From: an uncultured Desulfobacteraceae bacterium
GTDB lineage: Bacteria > Desulfobacterota > Desulfobacteria > Desulfobacterales > Desulfatirhabdiaceae
Assembly: GCA_903839535.1 (NCBI GenBank)
Contig: CAIMCT010000569.1
Span: 1 to 35,536 of the forward strand
Reading direction: 5' to 3'
Length of the DNA: 35,536 nt
Shown: piece after piece, positions 14,894 through 24,253 of the stretch
Position numbering within the stretch: position 1 is the first letter of the stretch
Layout: each line of letters opens with the position of its first letter
Program-made: the position numbers and the translations under genes
Notes under the pieces: model-generated
Told to the model about the DNA's origin: nothing
What the model saw: the letters and a program-made list of their open reading frames with translations, nothing else
Database searches by the model: none

Positions 14894-17287
14894 ATGCCAG
14901 AGGAAAATAAAGAAAAGCGTTTGCATAACTTCAGGGTGATCTACGGTATCGCCCTTACTTTCATTGCTCTAACAATTCTGTCCTCGTCCTTGATGATGCA
15001 GTACGCCATCCAGCTCAACGGTAGTGACTCGCGGGTCATAAACCTCTCCGGCCGGCAGCGGATGCTAAGCCAGCGCCTGACCAAGTGCGTTTTGGCCTTG
15101 GGATATGTGACCGAATACGAGGATCAAACGAACAGGATTGAGGAGATTTCCGAATCCTTTGCCTCGTGGAATATGGCCCACCTGGGCCTGCAATACGGCA
15201 ATGAGCAAATGGGTTTGCCGACGCGGCGGAACTCTGCGGAAATCACGGCGCTGTTCGCAGAGATGGAACCGTTCCACGCCGCCATGTCAGATGCTTTGGA
15301 AGGTCTGCTGGCGCAAGTGAAGGAGGGACATTGCGTCCCAGCCACCGTTCATGCTACGGTGGATGTGATGCTGCGCAACGAGTCACGATTCCTGGAACTG
15401 ATGGACAAGATCACCTTCCAGTTTGACAAGGAGGCCAAGGATCGGATTAGCTCGATGCAGAGCCTGGACTGGATCATACTGGTGGTTGGGTTGCTGGTTC
15501 TGCTGCTGGAATTCCTGCTCGTGTTCCGCCCCTCGATCACGCAGATTGCGCTGATGATGACCTCGCTCAAGCAGCAATCCAATCAGCTCCAGGAGGCCAA
15601 CGGCCGCTTGCAGGTGTCGTTGGAGCAATCGCTGCGTTTGATGGAGGCCGCCAACGCCGGCAGCGCCGCCAAAAGCGAGTTCCTGGCCAACATGAGTCAT
15701 GAGATCAGAACCCCCATGAATGGGGTTATCGGCATGACCGGGCTGTTGTTGGATACCGAACTTGACGATGATCAGCGACGCTATACCGAAATCGTGCGCG
15801 CCAGCGGTGAATCTCTGCTCTGTCTGATAAACGACATTCTTGATTTCTCCAAGATCGAGGCAAAGAAATTCGACCTGGAGACGATGGACTTCGATCTGTC
15901 GAGCCTGCTGGACGACTTTGCAGCCACCTTGGCCATGCGGGCGCACGAGAAGGGGTTGGAGCTGCTCTGCTCCGCTGATCTGAATGTGCCGACTCTATTG
16001 CGCGGTGATCCGGGCCGTCTGCGCCAGGTTCTCACCAACCTGGCGGGTAACGCTGTCAAGTTCACCCATGCAGGCGAGGTTGTGGTCAGCGTATCACTGA
16101 AAGAAGGGAGCATGGAGCAGTGGGAGGGCGAAACTGTACTTCTGCGCTTTTCGGTGCGCGACACGGGTATCGGCATTCCCAAAGACAAAATCGGCCTGCT
16201 TTTCGACAAGTTCAGCCAGGTGGATACCGCAACCACTCGGCAATACGGTGGCACCGGGCTGGGCCTGGCTATCTCCAAACAACTGTCCGAGCTGATGGGT
16301 GGTGAGTCTGGTGTTAGCAGCGAAGAAGGCAAAGGCTCGGAGTTCTGGTTCACCGCACGCTTTGAGAAACAAGCTGCGGAGGCGCATGCGGAAAGTATTC
16401 AGCCCGCCGACCTGCACAATGTACATGTATTAATTGTAGATGATAACGTCACCAACTGCGAAATTTTGTCCACCCGTATGGTCTCATGGGGCATGCGCCC
16501 GATGGATAAGCAGGACGGCCCAAGTGCTCTCCGCGCCCTCTACCTGGCGCTGGAAGAGAACGACCCCTTCCGCATTGCCGTGATCGACATGCAAATGCCG
16601 GACATGAACGGCGAGGACGTTGGTCGATCAATCAAGGCGGACAAATTTCTGACTGACACCAGGATGGTGATGCTAACATCCATGGGAATGCGGGGCGATG
16701 CCAAGCGTTTCCAGGAAATTGGTTTTGCAGCATACACGACCAAGCCAGTACGGCACCAGGAACTGAAGATGGTGCTATCTCTGGCGTTGACAAATCTGGA
16801 TGGAACAGCGCCGATGCAGCAGCCGATCACCACGCGCCACACTGCCCGCGAGATGATCTATCTGTTCGCCGGCCGCAAGGCGCGCATTTTGCTGGCCGAG
16901 GACAACATCACCAATCAAATGGTGGCGCTGGGCATCCTGAAGAAACTGGGTCTGCGCGCAGATGCAGTAGCCAACGGAGCGGAAGCGCTCACCACCTTGG
17001 CGACCCTGCCCTACGACCTGGTGCTGATGGACGTTCAGATGCCCGAAATGGACGGATTGGAGGCGACAAGGATAATCAGGAACTACGAATCAGGCATTAC
17101 TAATGATGACGGCGGAGTTCACCTACCACATACCATTCCGATTATCGCCATGACGGCTAACGCCATGCATGGCGACCGGGAGCGCTGCCTTGAGGCTGGC
17201 ATGAACGACTACATCACCAAGCCGGTATCGCTCCAGGCGTTGGCGAAGGTGCTGGATAAATGGCTTCCCCGAAAGGGGATGCAGTAA
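14894..17287 (+). CDS. Hybrid sensor histidine kinase with two receiver domains
   Basis: The 797-residue protein has a membrane helix (about 14-37), a periplasmic sensor with the PilJ/NarX-type motif [12 protein letters not shown] (50-61), a second membrane helix (193-211), and a coiled linker. A HisKA domain follows with His 269 in [14 protein letters not shown], then a HATPase domain (N at about 382-386, [21 protein letters not shown]), receiver 1 (acceptor Asp 565 in [11 protein letters not shown]) and receiver 2 (Asp 713 in [11 protein letters not shown]). All key residues are present. A separate phosphotransfer domain is not visible, so an external Hpt is expected. By eye it is richer in G and C than its neighbours, which fits acquisition from another source. 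The output pathway is unknown; there is no co-directional partner nearby. Confidence 0.9.
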   Translation: MPEENKEKRLHNFRVIYGIALTFIALTILSSSLMMQYAIQLNGSDSRVINLSGRQRMLSQRLTKCVLALGYVTEYEDQTNRIEEISESFASWNMAHLGLQYGNEQMGLPTRRNSAEITALFAEMEPFHAAMSDALEGLLAQVKEGHCVPATVHATVDVMLRNESRFLELMDKITFQFDKEAKDRISSMQSLDWIILVVGLLVLLLEFLLVFRPSITQIALMMTSLKQQSNQLQEANGRLQVSLEQSLRLMEAANAGSAAKSEFLANMSHEIRTPMNGVIGMTGLLLDTELDDDQRRYTEIVRASGESLLCLINDILDFSKIEAKKFDLETMDFDLSSLLDDFAATLAMRAHEKGLELLCSADLNVPTLLRGDPGRLRQVLTNLAGNAVKFTHAGEVVVSVSLKEGSMEQWEGETVLLRFSVRDTGIGIPKDKIGLLFDKFSQVDTATTRQYGGTGLGLAISKQLSELMGGESGVSSEEGKGSEFWFTARFEKQAAEAHAESIQPADLHNVHVLIVDDNVTNCEILSTRMVSWGMRPMDKQDGPSALRALYLALEENDPFRIAVIDMQMPDMNGEDVGRSIKADKFLTDTRMVMLTSMGMRGDAKRFQEIGFAAYTTKPVRHQELKMVLSLALTNLDGTAPMQQPITTRHTAREMIYLFAGRKARILLAEDNITNQMVALGILKKLGLRADAVANGAEALTTLATLPYDLVLMDVQMPEMDGLEATRIIRNYESGITNDDGGVHLPHTIPIIAMTANAMHGDRERCLEAGMNDYITKPVSLQALAKVLDKWLPRKGMQ

Positions 17288-17443
17288 GGTTTTTAATAGT
17301 GAAAATCAGAAGCCTGAGCCGTCCCTTCACCACCTTTTCCTTAAGCAAATCCCGATTAACGCTGTGTATCTTGCCGCAGTCAAAAAGTGGTTCATCGCGG
17401 ATTAGTGGGAAAACCATACCCTGCAAACAGTCGCAGCTTGAAG
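17288..17443. other. Intergenic, no gene seen
   Basis: The stretch between the hybrid kinase and the terminal-repeat element at 17444 has no supportable gene. Reading frames here lack start signals and family resemblance. Confidence 0.5.
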
Positions 17444-17640
17444 TTTTCCTGATTATAACGGATTTGGGGGATTTCAACATGCCATCTTGAAAAATAATTT
17501 GAAATATATTTTCAATTACTATTATTTTTATTATAAATACAACATGTTACTCTTACCATGCAAACCTTATGCAATAAATCAGCAATACTTATAACCTATT
17601 GATAATACAATCAACCCCCAAATCCGTTATAATCAGAAAA
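17444..17640. mobile_element. MITE-like element with terminal inverted repeats (copy 2)
   Basis: Ends of about 26 bp (17444-17470 against 17615-17640) are inverted copies with the core TTATAACGGATTTGGGGG. The interior is AT-rich and non-coding. The ends resemble those at 2621-2800. The right end runs into the reading frame of the AbiEii-like pseudogene. No target-site duplication is evident. Confidence 0.7.
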
Positions 17641-17978
17641 TTACTATGGGATCAGCTTGTCCGTCATCAGTGGATAGAACCTTTTTATTTAGTTGGAGGT
17701 ACATCTCTGGCACTTCATATCGGACATCGGCAGTCTGTTGATTTTGATTTCTTCACATCCCGCAATTTCGACACCCGTGAAATAATTGGAAGGCTCCGCA
17801 ATCTGGGAGAATTCGAGTTGTTCCATGAAAGCTGGTAACACTTTGAACGGCTCGGTGAATAATGTCAGAATCTTTTTTTTTCAGCTACAGATATCCGTTA
17901 ATCGGAAAACTTCATAAGCATGTCTGCCTATCTGTTGCCGATCTGATTGATATTGCTCTGATGAAACTTGAAATGTAA
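17641..17978 (+). pseudogene. Frameshifted AbiEii-like nucleotidyltransferase
   Basis: The reading frame WDQLVRHQWIEPFYLVGGTS continues to SVDFDFFTSRNF, the nucleotidyltransferase core of the AbiEii/AbiGii family, a toxin or antitoxin partner in abortive-infection systems. It stops at 17836. Homologous sequence continues in other frames: TLNGSVNNVRI, then after the T-run at about 17871-17880, YRYPLIGKLHKHVCLSVADL and LIDIALMKLEM, ending in TAA at 17976-17978. At least two frameshifts are therefore needed, one in a homopolymer. The protein would also be short for the family (usually well above 200 residues), and the N-terminus is encoded by the neighbouring terminal repeat. No AbiEi partner is seen. 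Confidence 0.7.
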
Positions 17979-18315
17979 GGATGATACGAAATATCGTTGA
18001 AATTTTACAATTTTTGCCGATAACTCTCGTTTTGCATTCGGTGTTTTAGGTGAAATCTCTTCTTTAACCAGACGATGATACATGACGCGCAATCAGCAGA
18101 TAAACACCCACCCAATATGGTTATTCGAATCGCTTTTTCAAATAAGCAGATGGTTAATTTCCAGTGTATTGCTGATAAAATTGTTTTTATTAAATATTCC
18201 GGTATGCCAATTGCTTGTACATTTTTAGCCGTAAGCTGACCTTAGTTTGGTGCTGGATTCCTCTTTCGGCAAAACACCAATTGTGTCCCCCCTTTAATAT
18301 GAGGATTTTCGCTTT
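17979..18315. other. Intergenic, no gene seen
   Basis: About 340 bases with no supportable gene, repeat or RNA. They presumably hold the promoter of the HDOD gene, but I saw no strong -35/-10 pair. Confidence 0.5.
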
Positions 18316-19908
18316 ATGCATTTCGACAAATCTTTATCGGACAAACTGACCAAATTAAAGCACATTCCGACGCTTCCCCATATTCTTCTGCAACTGATCA
18401 AAGCCTGCGATGCGGACAGTGGCAGCCTAAAAGAAATATCCAGGATCATCGAAAAAGATCCGGCGCTTACCAGCCAGCTTCTAAGACTGGTAAACTCTGC
18501 GTATTATTCAAAAAATAACAAGATCAGCAGCGTTGATGGAGCCGTCACCTTTATAGGTACGAATGCCATCAAGAACATCGCCATCTGCAGTTCTGTTCAC
18601 GAAGTTTTCCATAAAGTCAAATCGCGAGCAGGCTTTAATTTAAAACACTTCTGGTGGCACTCATTAAAGTGTGCAATCCTGGCAAAATTGATCGCACAGA
18701 AACTGAAATTCCATGATCCGGATGAAGCTTTCTTATTCGGAATGCTCCACGACCTCGGCAAGATCATTCTTTGGATAAATTTTCCGGCACAATATGCGGA
18801 TCTACTGGAAAAACGAAAGGACCAACCCGACTTAATTCTGGCAGGGGAAACCCAGTTGGGCGCCAATCACGCTGAAATCGGAGCCTGGCTGCTGAAAGAA
18901 TGGAATTTTCAACACGATATCGCCGATGCGGTTCTTTGTCACCACCATTCTCAGTACAGTATGCTAAACGCGCCTCCTTTAGCCCAATTTGTATATGTGG
19001 CGAATTTATTGAGCAATAATTCCGATCAGAAAATCAAAGAAGGCTTATCTGCGTCTCAAAAGATATTTGGATTTACTCAATCTGATGCTGAAGAATTCTT
19101 GCGCCGGGCAGATGAAGAACTTAGAACAATGGCCGAATCTTTAGACATTGAGATAGAGCCATTCAAGGCCAATGGTTTTGAGTATTCGGAAGATGATCGC
19201 GCAAGTGAAATACTCCTTACCAAAGAAGTGCGGGATCGGTCGCTATTACTAAGTACCGTCCAGAATCTGGTGGGTGCAACCGATGAAACTGCGATATGGA
19301 GGGAAACATCTCAAGGTCTCCATATCCTTTTTGGATTCACCTCGATTCATTTCTTTGCCTACGACCTTGAGAACAACGGTCTTCGGGGGGTTACACTTCA
19401 GGATGCCACGAAATCCTCTGTAATCAAAGAACTGATTGTCCCGATTAGGATGGAAGAAAGTCTGTTGATTGAATGTCTTCAAACTCGAATGATCACCGAC
19501 TCCTTCAACCGGTCCACGGACCCTGCACCCAGCATATTGGATAAACAAATCATTCGACTTTCAGGCAAGGATGGAATCGCCTGTATCCCCATGGTCGCAT
19601 ATAACGAAAATGTAGGTGTGATTGTACTTGGTCTGGATATCATGGAATTTTCAAGCCTCGGATCTCAATTCAAACTCCTTCAAATGCTGGCGGATCAAGC
19701 CGCTGTCGCTATTCGTGTTCATCATATCGGGCGGTCTCAGTTGAAACAAGCGCAATTGAAGCAACTGATTGCTGCACCATCAATGTCTGAAAATATTGTT
19801 CATAAAGTCAATAACCCACTGATCATTATCAAGAACTATGTGAAAAGCATAGTGAATAAATTTACCAGAGACAATATGTCTCTGGATGCAACCAAAATCA
19901 TTAATTAA
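18316..19908 (+). CDS. HDOD-GAF protein, truncated before the kinase domain
   Basis: The 530-residue protein has an HDOD domain (about 15-205; KHIPTLPHILLQLI, DPALTSQLLRLVNSAYYSKN), a linker, and a GAF domain (about 320-470). The last segment includes SENIVHKVNNPLIIIKNYVK, which is a HisKA-like helix with a His. The usual HATPase domain is missing. Two tandem TAA codons end the frame (19906-19911) and the reading continues as IDRAAQTQSLQH, which resembles the rest of the HisKA helix pair. HDOD proteins act as scaffolds in signalling and motility control, so the remaining part may still work. The ribosome site is weak (GAGGATTTTCGCTTT). Confidence 0.8.
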   Translation: MHFDKSLSDKLTKLKHIPTLPHILLQLIKACDADSGSLKEISRIIEKDPALTSQLLRLVNSAYYSKNNKISSVDGAVTFIGTNAIKNIAICSSVHEVFHKVKSRAGFNLKHFWWHSLKCAILAKLIAQKLKFHDPDEAFLFGMLHDLGKIILWINFPAQYADLLEKRKDQPDLILAGETQLGANHAEIGAWLLKEWNFQHDIADAVLCHHHSQYSMLNAPPLAQFVYVANLLSNNSDQKIKEGLSASQKIFGFTQSDAEEFLRRADEELRTMAESLDIEIEPFKANGFEYSEDDRASEILLTKEVRDRSLLLSTVQNLVGATDETAIWRETSQGLHILFGFTSIHFFAYDLENNGLRGVTLQDATKSSVIKELIVPIRMEESLLIECLQTRMITDSFNRSTDPAPSILDKQIIRLSGKDGIACIPMVAYNENVGVIVLGLDIMEFSSLGSQFKLLQMLADQAAVAIRVHHIGRSQLKQAQLKQLIAAPSMSENIVHKVNNPLIIIKNYVKSIVNKFTRDNMSLDATKIIN

Positions 19909-20016
19909 TAAATTGACCGCGCCGCTCAGACCCAATCACTCCAACATAACCCAACCCATTTTGCAAAAAAACAGATTACCTTGCTATGCGCTGCTGATCT
20001 GTACTTACGCCGATAA
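19909..20016 (+). pseudogene. Remnant of the HisKA segment after tandem stops
   Basis: In frame with the HDOD gene, after TAA TAA, the codons read IDRAAQTQSLQH... FAKKQITLL and end at TAA 20014-20016. Related kinases read INEEIDRVAQ here, so GAA GAA became TAA TAA. No ATPase domain follows. Confidence 0.5.
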
Positions 20017-20075
20017 TCTTGATTGTTGTTTACATGTTTGTTATAAACAGAAAAAATGAATGGGGCTGATAACGA

Positions 20076-20113
20076 AAGTATGAAGTATGAAGGTTTTTTC
20101 ATACTTCATACTT
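20076..20113. repeat. Perfect 16-bp hairpin of ATACTTC-type repeats
   Basis: AAGTATGAAGTATGAA (20076-20091) pairs perfectly with TTCATACTTCATACTT (20098-20113) around a 6-base loop. A third ATACTTC unit follows on the right. It lies in the leader of the ABC-F gene. Confidence 0.8.
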
Positions 20114-20161
20114 CATACTTCTATAGGTCTAACCCTTTGGATATTTACAGAAAGTTTATCC

Positions 20162-22012
20162 ATGATCAGTGTTGAAAATCTTACTAAAAGTTTTGGAAAA
20201 TATCTTCTTTTTGACGGTATCAGCTTTAAACTCAATTCTCGCGAGCGGATCGGCCTGGTTGGTCGAAATGGTCATGGGAAAACCACATTGTTCAGGCTGG
20301 TTGCCGGTATGGATCAGGCGGATTCAGGAACCATTCTGACACCGAAGAATTACCGCATCGGCTATGTTCAGCAGCACATCGATTTTTCGATGCGGACGGT
20401 TCTGAAAGAGGCCATGACTGGCCTGACGGACAGCGAAAAGGATCATTCCTGGAAAGCCGAAAAAATTCTGGCGGGTCTGGGCTTTTCCCTTGCCGACATG
20501 CAGCAGCCTCCGGAAACGTTTTCCGGCGGCTTTCAGGTCCGCCTGAATTTGGCAAAGGCATTGGTCTCGGAGCCGGACCTGCTGCTTCTGGATGAACCCA
20601 CCAATTATCTGGACATTACCTCCATTCGATGGATTGAGCGATTTCTGCTCAACTGGCCCCACGAGCTGATGCTCATCACCCACGACCGCAGTTTCATGGA
20701 CAAGCTGGTAACCCATACACTGGGAATTCATCGCCAGAAAGTCCGAAAGATCGCAGGAGACACCGGAAAATACTATGCCCAGATTGCCCTGGATGAGGAA
20801 GTGTACGAAAAAACCCGGCTGAACGATGAAAAGCGCCGCAAAGACATTGAGCTGTTCATCTCACGGTTCAGGGCCAAGGCCAGGCTGGCCAACATGGTGC
20901 AGTCCCGCATCAAGACTCTTTCCAGGATGACCCGGCAGGAAAAACTGGACAAGGCCAAAAACCTCGAATTTTCATTTCAGACCCAACCCTTTTCCGCCAA
21001 GCATGTGTTGACGGTCCATGATCTCGACTTTGGCTTCGACTCCAATACACCCCTGATCCAAAACCTTGATTTTTCGATACAATCCGGAGAGCGGATTTGC
21101 GTGATCGGGAAAAACGGCAAAGGCAAAACAACTCTGCTCAAGCTTCTGGCCGGCTCCCTGACTCCCCAGAAAGGCGATATTGTTTTTCATCCGGCAATCG
21201 TTTCCGGCATTTTTGAACAAACCAATATTCAGTCGCTGGTGGACAGCCGGACCGTTGAGGAAGAAATTCTCTTTTCCCATCCTCATGTGGACCGTCAACT
21301 TGCCCGAAACATCTGTGGAGCCATGATGTTTGGCGGCGAAACTGCTCTAAAGAAAATCGCCGTTCTTTCCGGCGGCGAAAAAAGCCGGGTTATGCTGGGA
21401 AAGATTCTGGTTACGCCGGTAAATCTGCTGCTCCTCGATGAACCCACCAACCATCTGGATATGGAGTCCTGCGATGCACTTCTGGAAGCCATCGACAGTT
21501 TTGACGGGACGGTGATCATGGTCACACACAATGAACTATTCCTGCATGCCCTGGCTGAACGCCTTATTGTCTTTCACCATAACGGGGTATCCATGTTTGA
21601 AGGCGGATATCAGCGGTTTCTGGATAAAAACGGGTGGGAGGATGAAGCTTCGGAATCAGTGAAGCTTCTGGAAGCACCTTCCATGGATCGGCCGTCTTCA
21701 AAAAAAATGCGCAAACTTCGCTCTGAAATTATTACCCGCAGATCCAAAAGTCTGAAGCCCATGGAAACCCGTCTTTCCGCCATTGAAACCGAAATCGAAC
21801 ACCATGAAGCCAAAATCGCTAATTTCAGCGATGCCATGATGGCCGCAACCCAGGAAAATGACGGCCCCAGAATCGTCAAGCTTTCCCAGGAAATCCATCA
21901 TTCCCAGCAACTGATTGAATGCCTTTTTGGCGAACTGGAAACCCTCACCGCCTCTTATGAGACAGGTAAAAAACTGTTTGATCAACAACTTGCCGAGATC
22001 GAACCGATTTGA
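20162..22012 (+). CDS. ABC-F family ATPase
   Basis: The 616-residue protein has two ABC nucleotide-binding domains and no membrane segment, as in ABC-F ribosome-associated factors (Uup, EttA, YheS-like). Domain 1 has GRNGHGKTTLF (34-44), FSGGFQVRLNLAKAL and LLLDEPTNYLD; domain 2 has GKNGKGKTTLL (about 316), LSGGEKSRVMLGK and LLLDEPTNHLD. The linker between the domains is charged and helical, as expected for the tRNA-contacting element. The last ~80 residues form a coiled coil. I chose the ATG at 20162 (MISVENLTKSFG) over an upstream one at 20087 that lies inside a hairpin. It stands alone. A role in easing ribosome stalls is likely from the family; antibiotic resistance is possible. Confidence 0.9.
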   Translation: MISVENLTKSFGKYLLFDGISFKLNSRERIGLVGRNGHGKTTLFRLVAGMDQADSGTILTPKNYRIGYVQQHIDFSMRTVLKEAMTGLTDSEKDHSWKAEKILAGLGFSLADMQQPPETFSGGFQVRLNLAKALVSEPDLLLLDEPTNYLDITSIRWIERFLLNWPHELMLITHDRSFMDKLVTHTLGIHRQKVRKIAGDTGKYYAQIALDEEVYEKTRLNDEKRRKDIELFISRFRAKARLANMVQSRIKTLSRMTRQEKLDKAKNLEFSFQTQPFSAKHVLTVHDLDFGFDSNTPLIQNLDFSIQSGERICVIGKNGKGKTTLLKLLAGSLTPQKGDIVFHPAIVSGIFEQTNIQSLVDSRTVEEEILFSHPHVDRQLARNICGAMMFGGETALKKIAVLSGGEKSRVMLGKILVTPVNLLLLDEPTNHLDMESCDALLEAIDSFDGTVIMVTHNELFLHALAERLIVFHHNGVSMFEGGYQRFLDKNGWEDEASESVKLLEAPSMDRPSSKKMRKLRSEIITRRSKSLKPMETRLSAIETEIEHHEAKIANFSDAMMAATQENDGPRIVKLSQEIHHSQQLIECLFGELETLTASYETGKKLFDQQLAEIEPI

Positions 22013-22046
22013 CATATACTGCGAACAGGCGTAATCTTTCGTCGTA

Positions 22047-22091
22047 GAGTCGGCATCCTGCCTGCTGCAGCAGCCGGCAGGATGCCGGCTC
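22047..22091. repeat. GC-rich hairpin
   Basis: Arms of 21 bp (22047-22067 against 22071-22091) with two mismatches form a stem with a 3-base loop and the core CGGCATCCTGCC. It follows the ABC-F gene by 35 bases and could end transcription or be a REP-type dispersed repeat. There is no T-run. Confidence 0.6.
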
Positions 22092-22110
22092 CACCTGCGC
22101 TTTCCTCCCC

Positions 22111-22170
22111 CAGCGGTGAAGGGTTGGGGTGGGGGTTCAAAAGTTAAGATTATGACCGTTGACAGTATAT
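22111..22170. repeat. 60-bp direct repeat A, upstream of archease
   Basis: It matches 24241-24300 in constant register (offset 2130) with about five mismatches. The shared core is GGGTTGGGGTGGGGGTTCAA followed by AAGTTAAGATTATG. It covers the region just before the archease start. Confidence 0.85.
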
Positions 22171-22181
22171 TAGGACCAAAA

Positions 22182-22595
22182 ATGATTTACAGACGCATCG
22201 ACCCGACAGCAGACTGCGGTATTCAGGTATTTGGGAAGGATTTAAAAGGGCTTTTTGAAAACGCCGGGTTGGCTCTTTTCGATCTGATTGCTGATGTCAG
22301 CCTCGTAAAACCTGGCTTCGAATATCCGGTTCAGGTAACCGGATCAGACTGGGCGGATCTCATGGTCAACTGGCTACGGGAACTCCTTCACTTCTGGTCA
22401 GGAAAGGAACTGATAGTAAAGAAAATCAAGGTGATAGAAATTTATGAATACCAGTTGAGCGCAAGAATTAGCGTTGGCGCATTTGATGCCGCAAAACACC
22501 GACTGAACCATGAAATCAAGGCCGTCACCTATCATCGCATTCAGGTAACCAACACTCCAATAGGGTGGGAAGCCATTGTCATTTTAGATGTTTGA
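22182..22595 (+). CDS. Archease
   Basis: The 137-residue protein is of archease size and has the family signature HEIKAVTYHRIQV together with TADCGIQVFG near the N-terminus. It ends VILDV, which places an Asp where archease binds its metal. Archease activates RtcB by promoting guanylate transfer and multiple turnover. The usual His of the HTAD motif reads Pro here (DPTAD). I chose the ATG at 22182 (MIYRRIDP) because TTAGGACC lies just upstream. An ATG at 22152 lies inside the direct repeat and would add ten residues of doubtful value. rtcB starts 170 bases downstream on the same strand. Confidence 0.88.
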   Translation: MIYRRIDPTADCGIQVFGKDLKGLFENAGLALFDLIADVSLVKPGFEYPVQVTGSDWADLMVNWLRELLHFWSGKELIVKKIKVIEIYEYQLSARISVGAFDAAKHRLNHEIKAVTYHRIQVTNTPIGWEAIVILDV

Positions 22596-22764
22596 TCAAA
22601 TAAAGGAGTAAGGCGCTGATCACCACAGAACACCAGTTTATATTTTGCAATGCCAAAAAACTCTCCAAAATTTCGGACCAATCTCTTTCCGAAACAGCAA
22701 CGACAATTCACCATTCGACCAAATCCAAACAGCAATCTCTGGGGTTTTGACAACAAGGACAACT

Positions 22765-24204
22765 ATGACGATCGCACTGAAACAGATTGACGACTACCGG
22801 TGGGAGATTCCCCAAACCGGGGACATGCGGGTTCCGGGTATTGTGTATGCCAGCTCTTCCCTGCTGACGGCCGAAGACAGTCAGGAAGCTTTTACGCAGG
22901 TGGCCAATGTTGCGACCCTTCCCGGAATCATCAAGGCATCCATGGCCATGCCGGACATGCACTGGGGCTATGGATTTCCCATCGGCGGGGTTGCGGCTTT
23001 TGACTGGGAATCCGGCATAATATCTCCGGGAGGCGTTGGTTACGACATCAACTGCGGAGTGCGCCTGGCCGGCACTTCTCTTACGGAATCGGAGGTTCGT
23101 CCCAAGCTCGAAGCGCTGGTAAATGCTTTGTACCAGAACATTCCCTGCGGTGTCGGATCGACCGGTTCAGTAAAGTTGTCCGCATCCGATGAAAAACAGG
23201 TTCTGAAAACCGGTAGCCAGTGGGCGGTTCGCCAGGGTCTTGGAGAAGAGGCCGACCTGGATCACACCGAAGATGGCGGATGCCTGCCCGATGCAGACCC
23301 TTCCGAAATCAGCGAGCGGGCCCTTGACCGGGGCAGAAAACAGCTCGGCACCCTTGGTTCCGGAAATCATTTCCTTGAGATTGGCGTGGTGGATGCCATT
23401 TTTGACCAGGATACCGCAAGAGGATTTGGCCTGTTTGAAGGCCAGGTCACCGTGATGTTGCATTCAGGGTCCAGGGGTCTGGGATATCAGGTCTGCGATG
23501 ATTATCTGGCGCTGATGAACAAGCTGTCCCACAAGCTCGAATTCCGGCTTGCGGACCGGCAACTGGCCTGCGCCATGATCGGCTCCGAGGAAGGCATGAG
23601 CTATTTCAGGGCCATGTCCTGCGCCGCCAATTACGCATGGGCAAACCGTCAGGTTCTGATGCACCACAGCAAAAGAATTATTGAAAACATTTTGGGAATC
23701 GGGCCGAAAAACCTGGGGTTTCGTTTGATCTATGATGTTTGCCACAATATCGCCAAAAAGGAAGTTCATGAGATAAGCGGCAAAACCCAGACCGTCTGCG
23801 TTCATCGAAAAGGCGCTACCCGCTCTTTTCCGCCGGGACATCCTTCCCTTCTCGGAAATTATCGCCAAATTGGTCAGCCTGTAATCGTCCCCGGAGACAT
23901 GGGAACAGCTTCCTACGTTCTGGTAGGAACAGAAAAGGCCATGGTCGAGACCTTTGGATCCACCTGCCACGGCGCAGGCCGCGTACTTAGTCGGACCGCC
24001 GCCAAGAAGGCCAGTAAGGGCCGCTCCATTCACAGGGAGCTGGAAGACAAGGGCATTCTGGTGCGGTGGACTGGAAGGTCCACGCTATCAGAGGAAATGC
24101 CAGATGCCTATAAAGATGTTTCCCAGGTGGTGGATGCTGTTCACGGCGCCGGCATTTCCAGAAAAGTGGCCAGACTTCGTCCTATCGCAGTTGTCAAAGG
24201 CTAA
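22765..24204 (+). CDS. rtcB: RNA-splicing ligase RtcB
   Basis: The 479-residue protein is of the long, archaeal-like RtcB type. Key residues are visible: GYDINCGVRL (Asp 94, Cys 97, manganese site), GTLGSGNHFLEIG, HSGSRGLG, and STCHGAGRVLSR with the His 402 that receives GMP. It ends with the typical RLRPIAVVKG. The enzyme joins RNA 2',3'-cyclic phosphate or 3'-phosphate ends to 5'-OH ends, using GTP. I chose the ATG at 22765 since AAGGACAACT precedes it; the frame runs on to 22645. With archease upstream it forms a self-contained RNA-repair pair. It lacks the sigma54 regulator (RtcR) known from enterobacteria. Confidence 0.94.
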   Translation: MTIALKQIDDYRWEIPQTGDMRVPGIVYASSSLLTAEDSQEAFTQVANVATLPGIIKASMAMPDMHWGYGFPIGGVAAFDWESGIISPGGVGYDINCGVRLAGTSLTESEVRPKLEALVNALYQNIPCGVGSTGSVKLSASDEKQVLKTGSQWAVRQGLGEEADLDHTEDGGCLPDADPSEISERALDRGRKQLGTLGSGNHFLEIGVVDAIFDQDTARGFGLFEGQVTVMLHSGSRGLGYQVCDDYLALMNKLSHKLEFRLADRQLACAMIGSEEGMSYFRAMSCAANYAWANRQVLMHHSKRIIENILGIGPKNLGFRLIYDVCHNIAKKEVHEISGKTQTVCVHRKGATRSFPPGHPSLLGNYRQIGQPVIVPGDMGTASYVLVGTEKAMVETFGSTCHGAGRVLSRTAAKKASKGRSIHRELEDKGILVRWTGRSTLSEEMPDAYKDVSQVVDAVHGAGISRKVARLRPIAVVKG

Positions 24205-24232
24205 GGCAACTCCAAAAAAAAATTATTATGCT

Positions 24233-24253
24233 CCCTCTCCCAGCGGGGGAGGG
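24233..24253. terminator. Hairpin after rtcB
   Basis: CCCTCTCCC and GGGGGAGGG form a 9-bp stem (one G-T pair) with a 3-base loop. It lies 29 bases after rtcB, at the start of direct repeat B, and may act as a terminator; there is no strong T-run. Confidence 0.4.

Noticed and set aside
12559-17287. A DGR reverse transcriptase, avd gene or template repeat near the variable region
   Set aside because: No reading frame with reverse-transcriptase motifs and no second copy of the CRSA/GFRLA-coding sequence was found in the window.
22111-22181. Start of archease at the GTG 22116 or ATG 22152
   Set aside because: Both lie within the direct repeat, whose other copy precedes no gene; the ATG at 22182 has a good ribosome site and gives the usual length.
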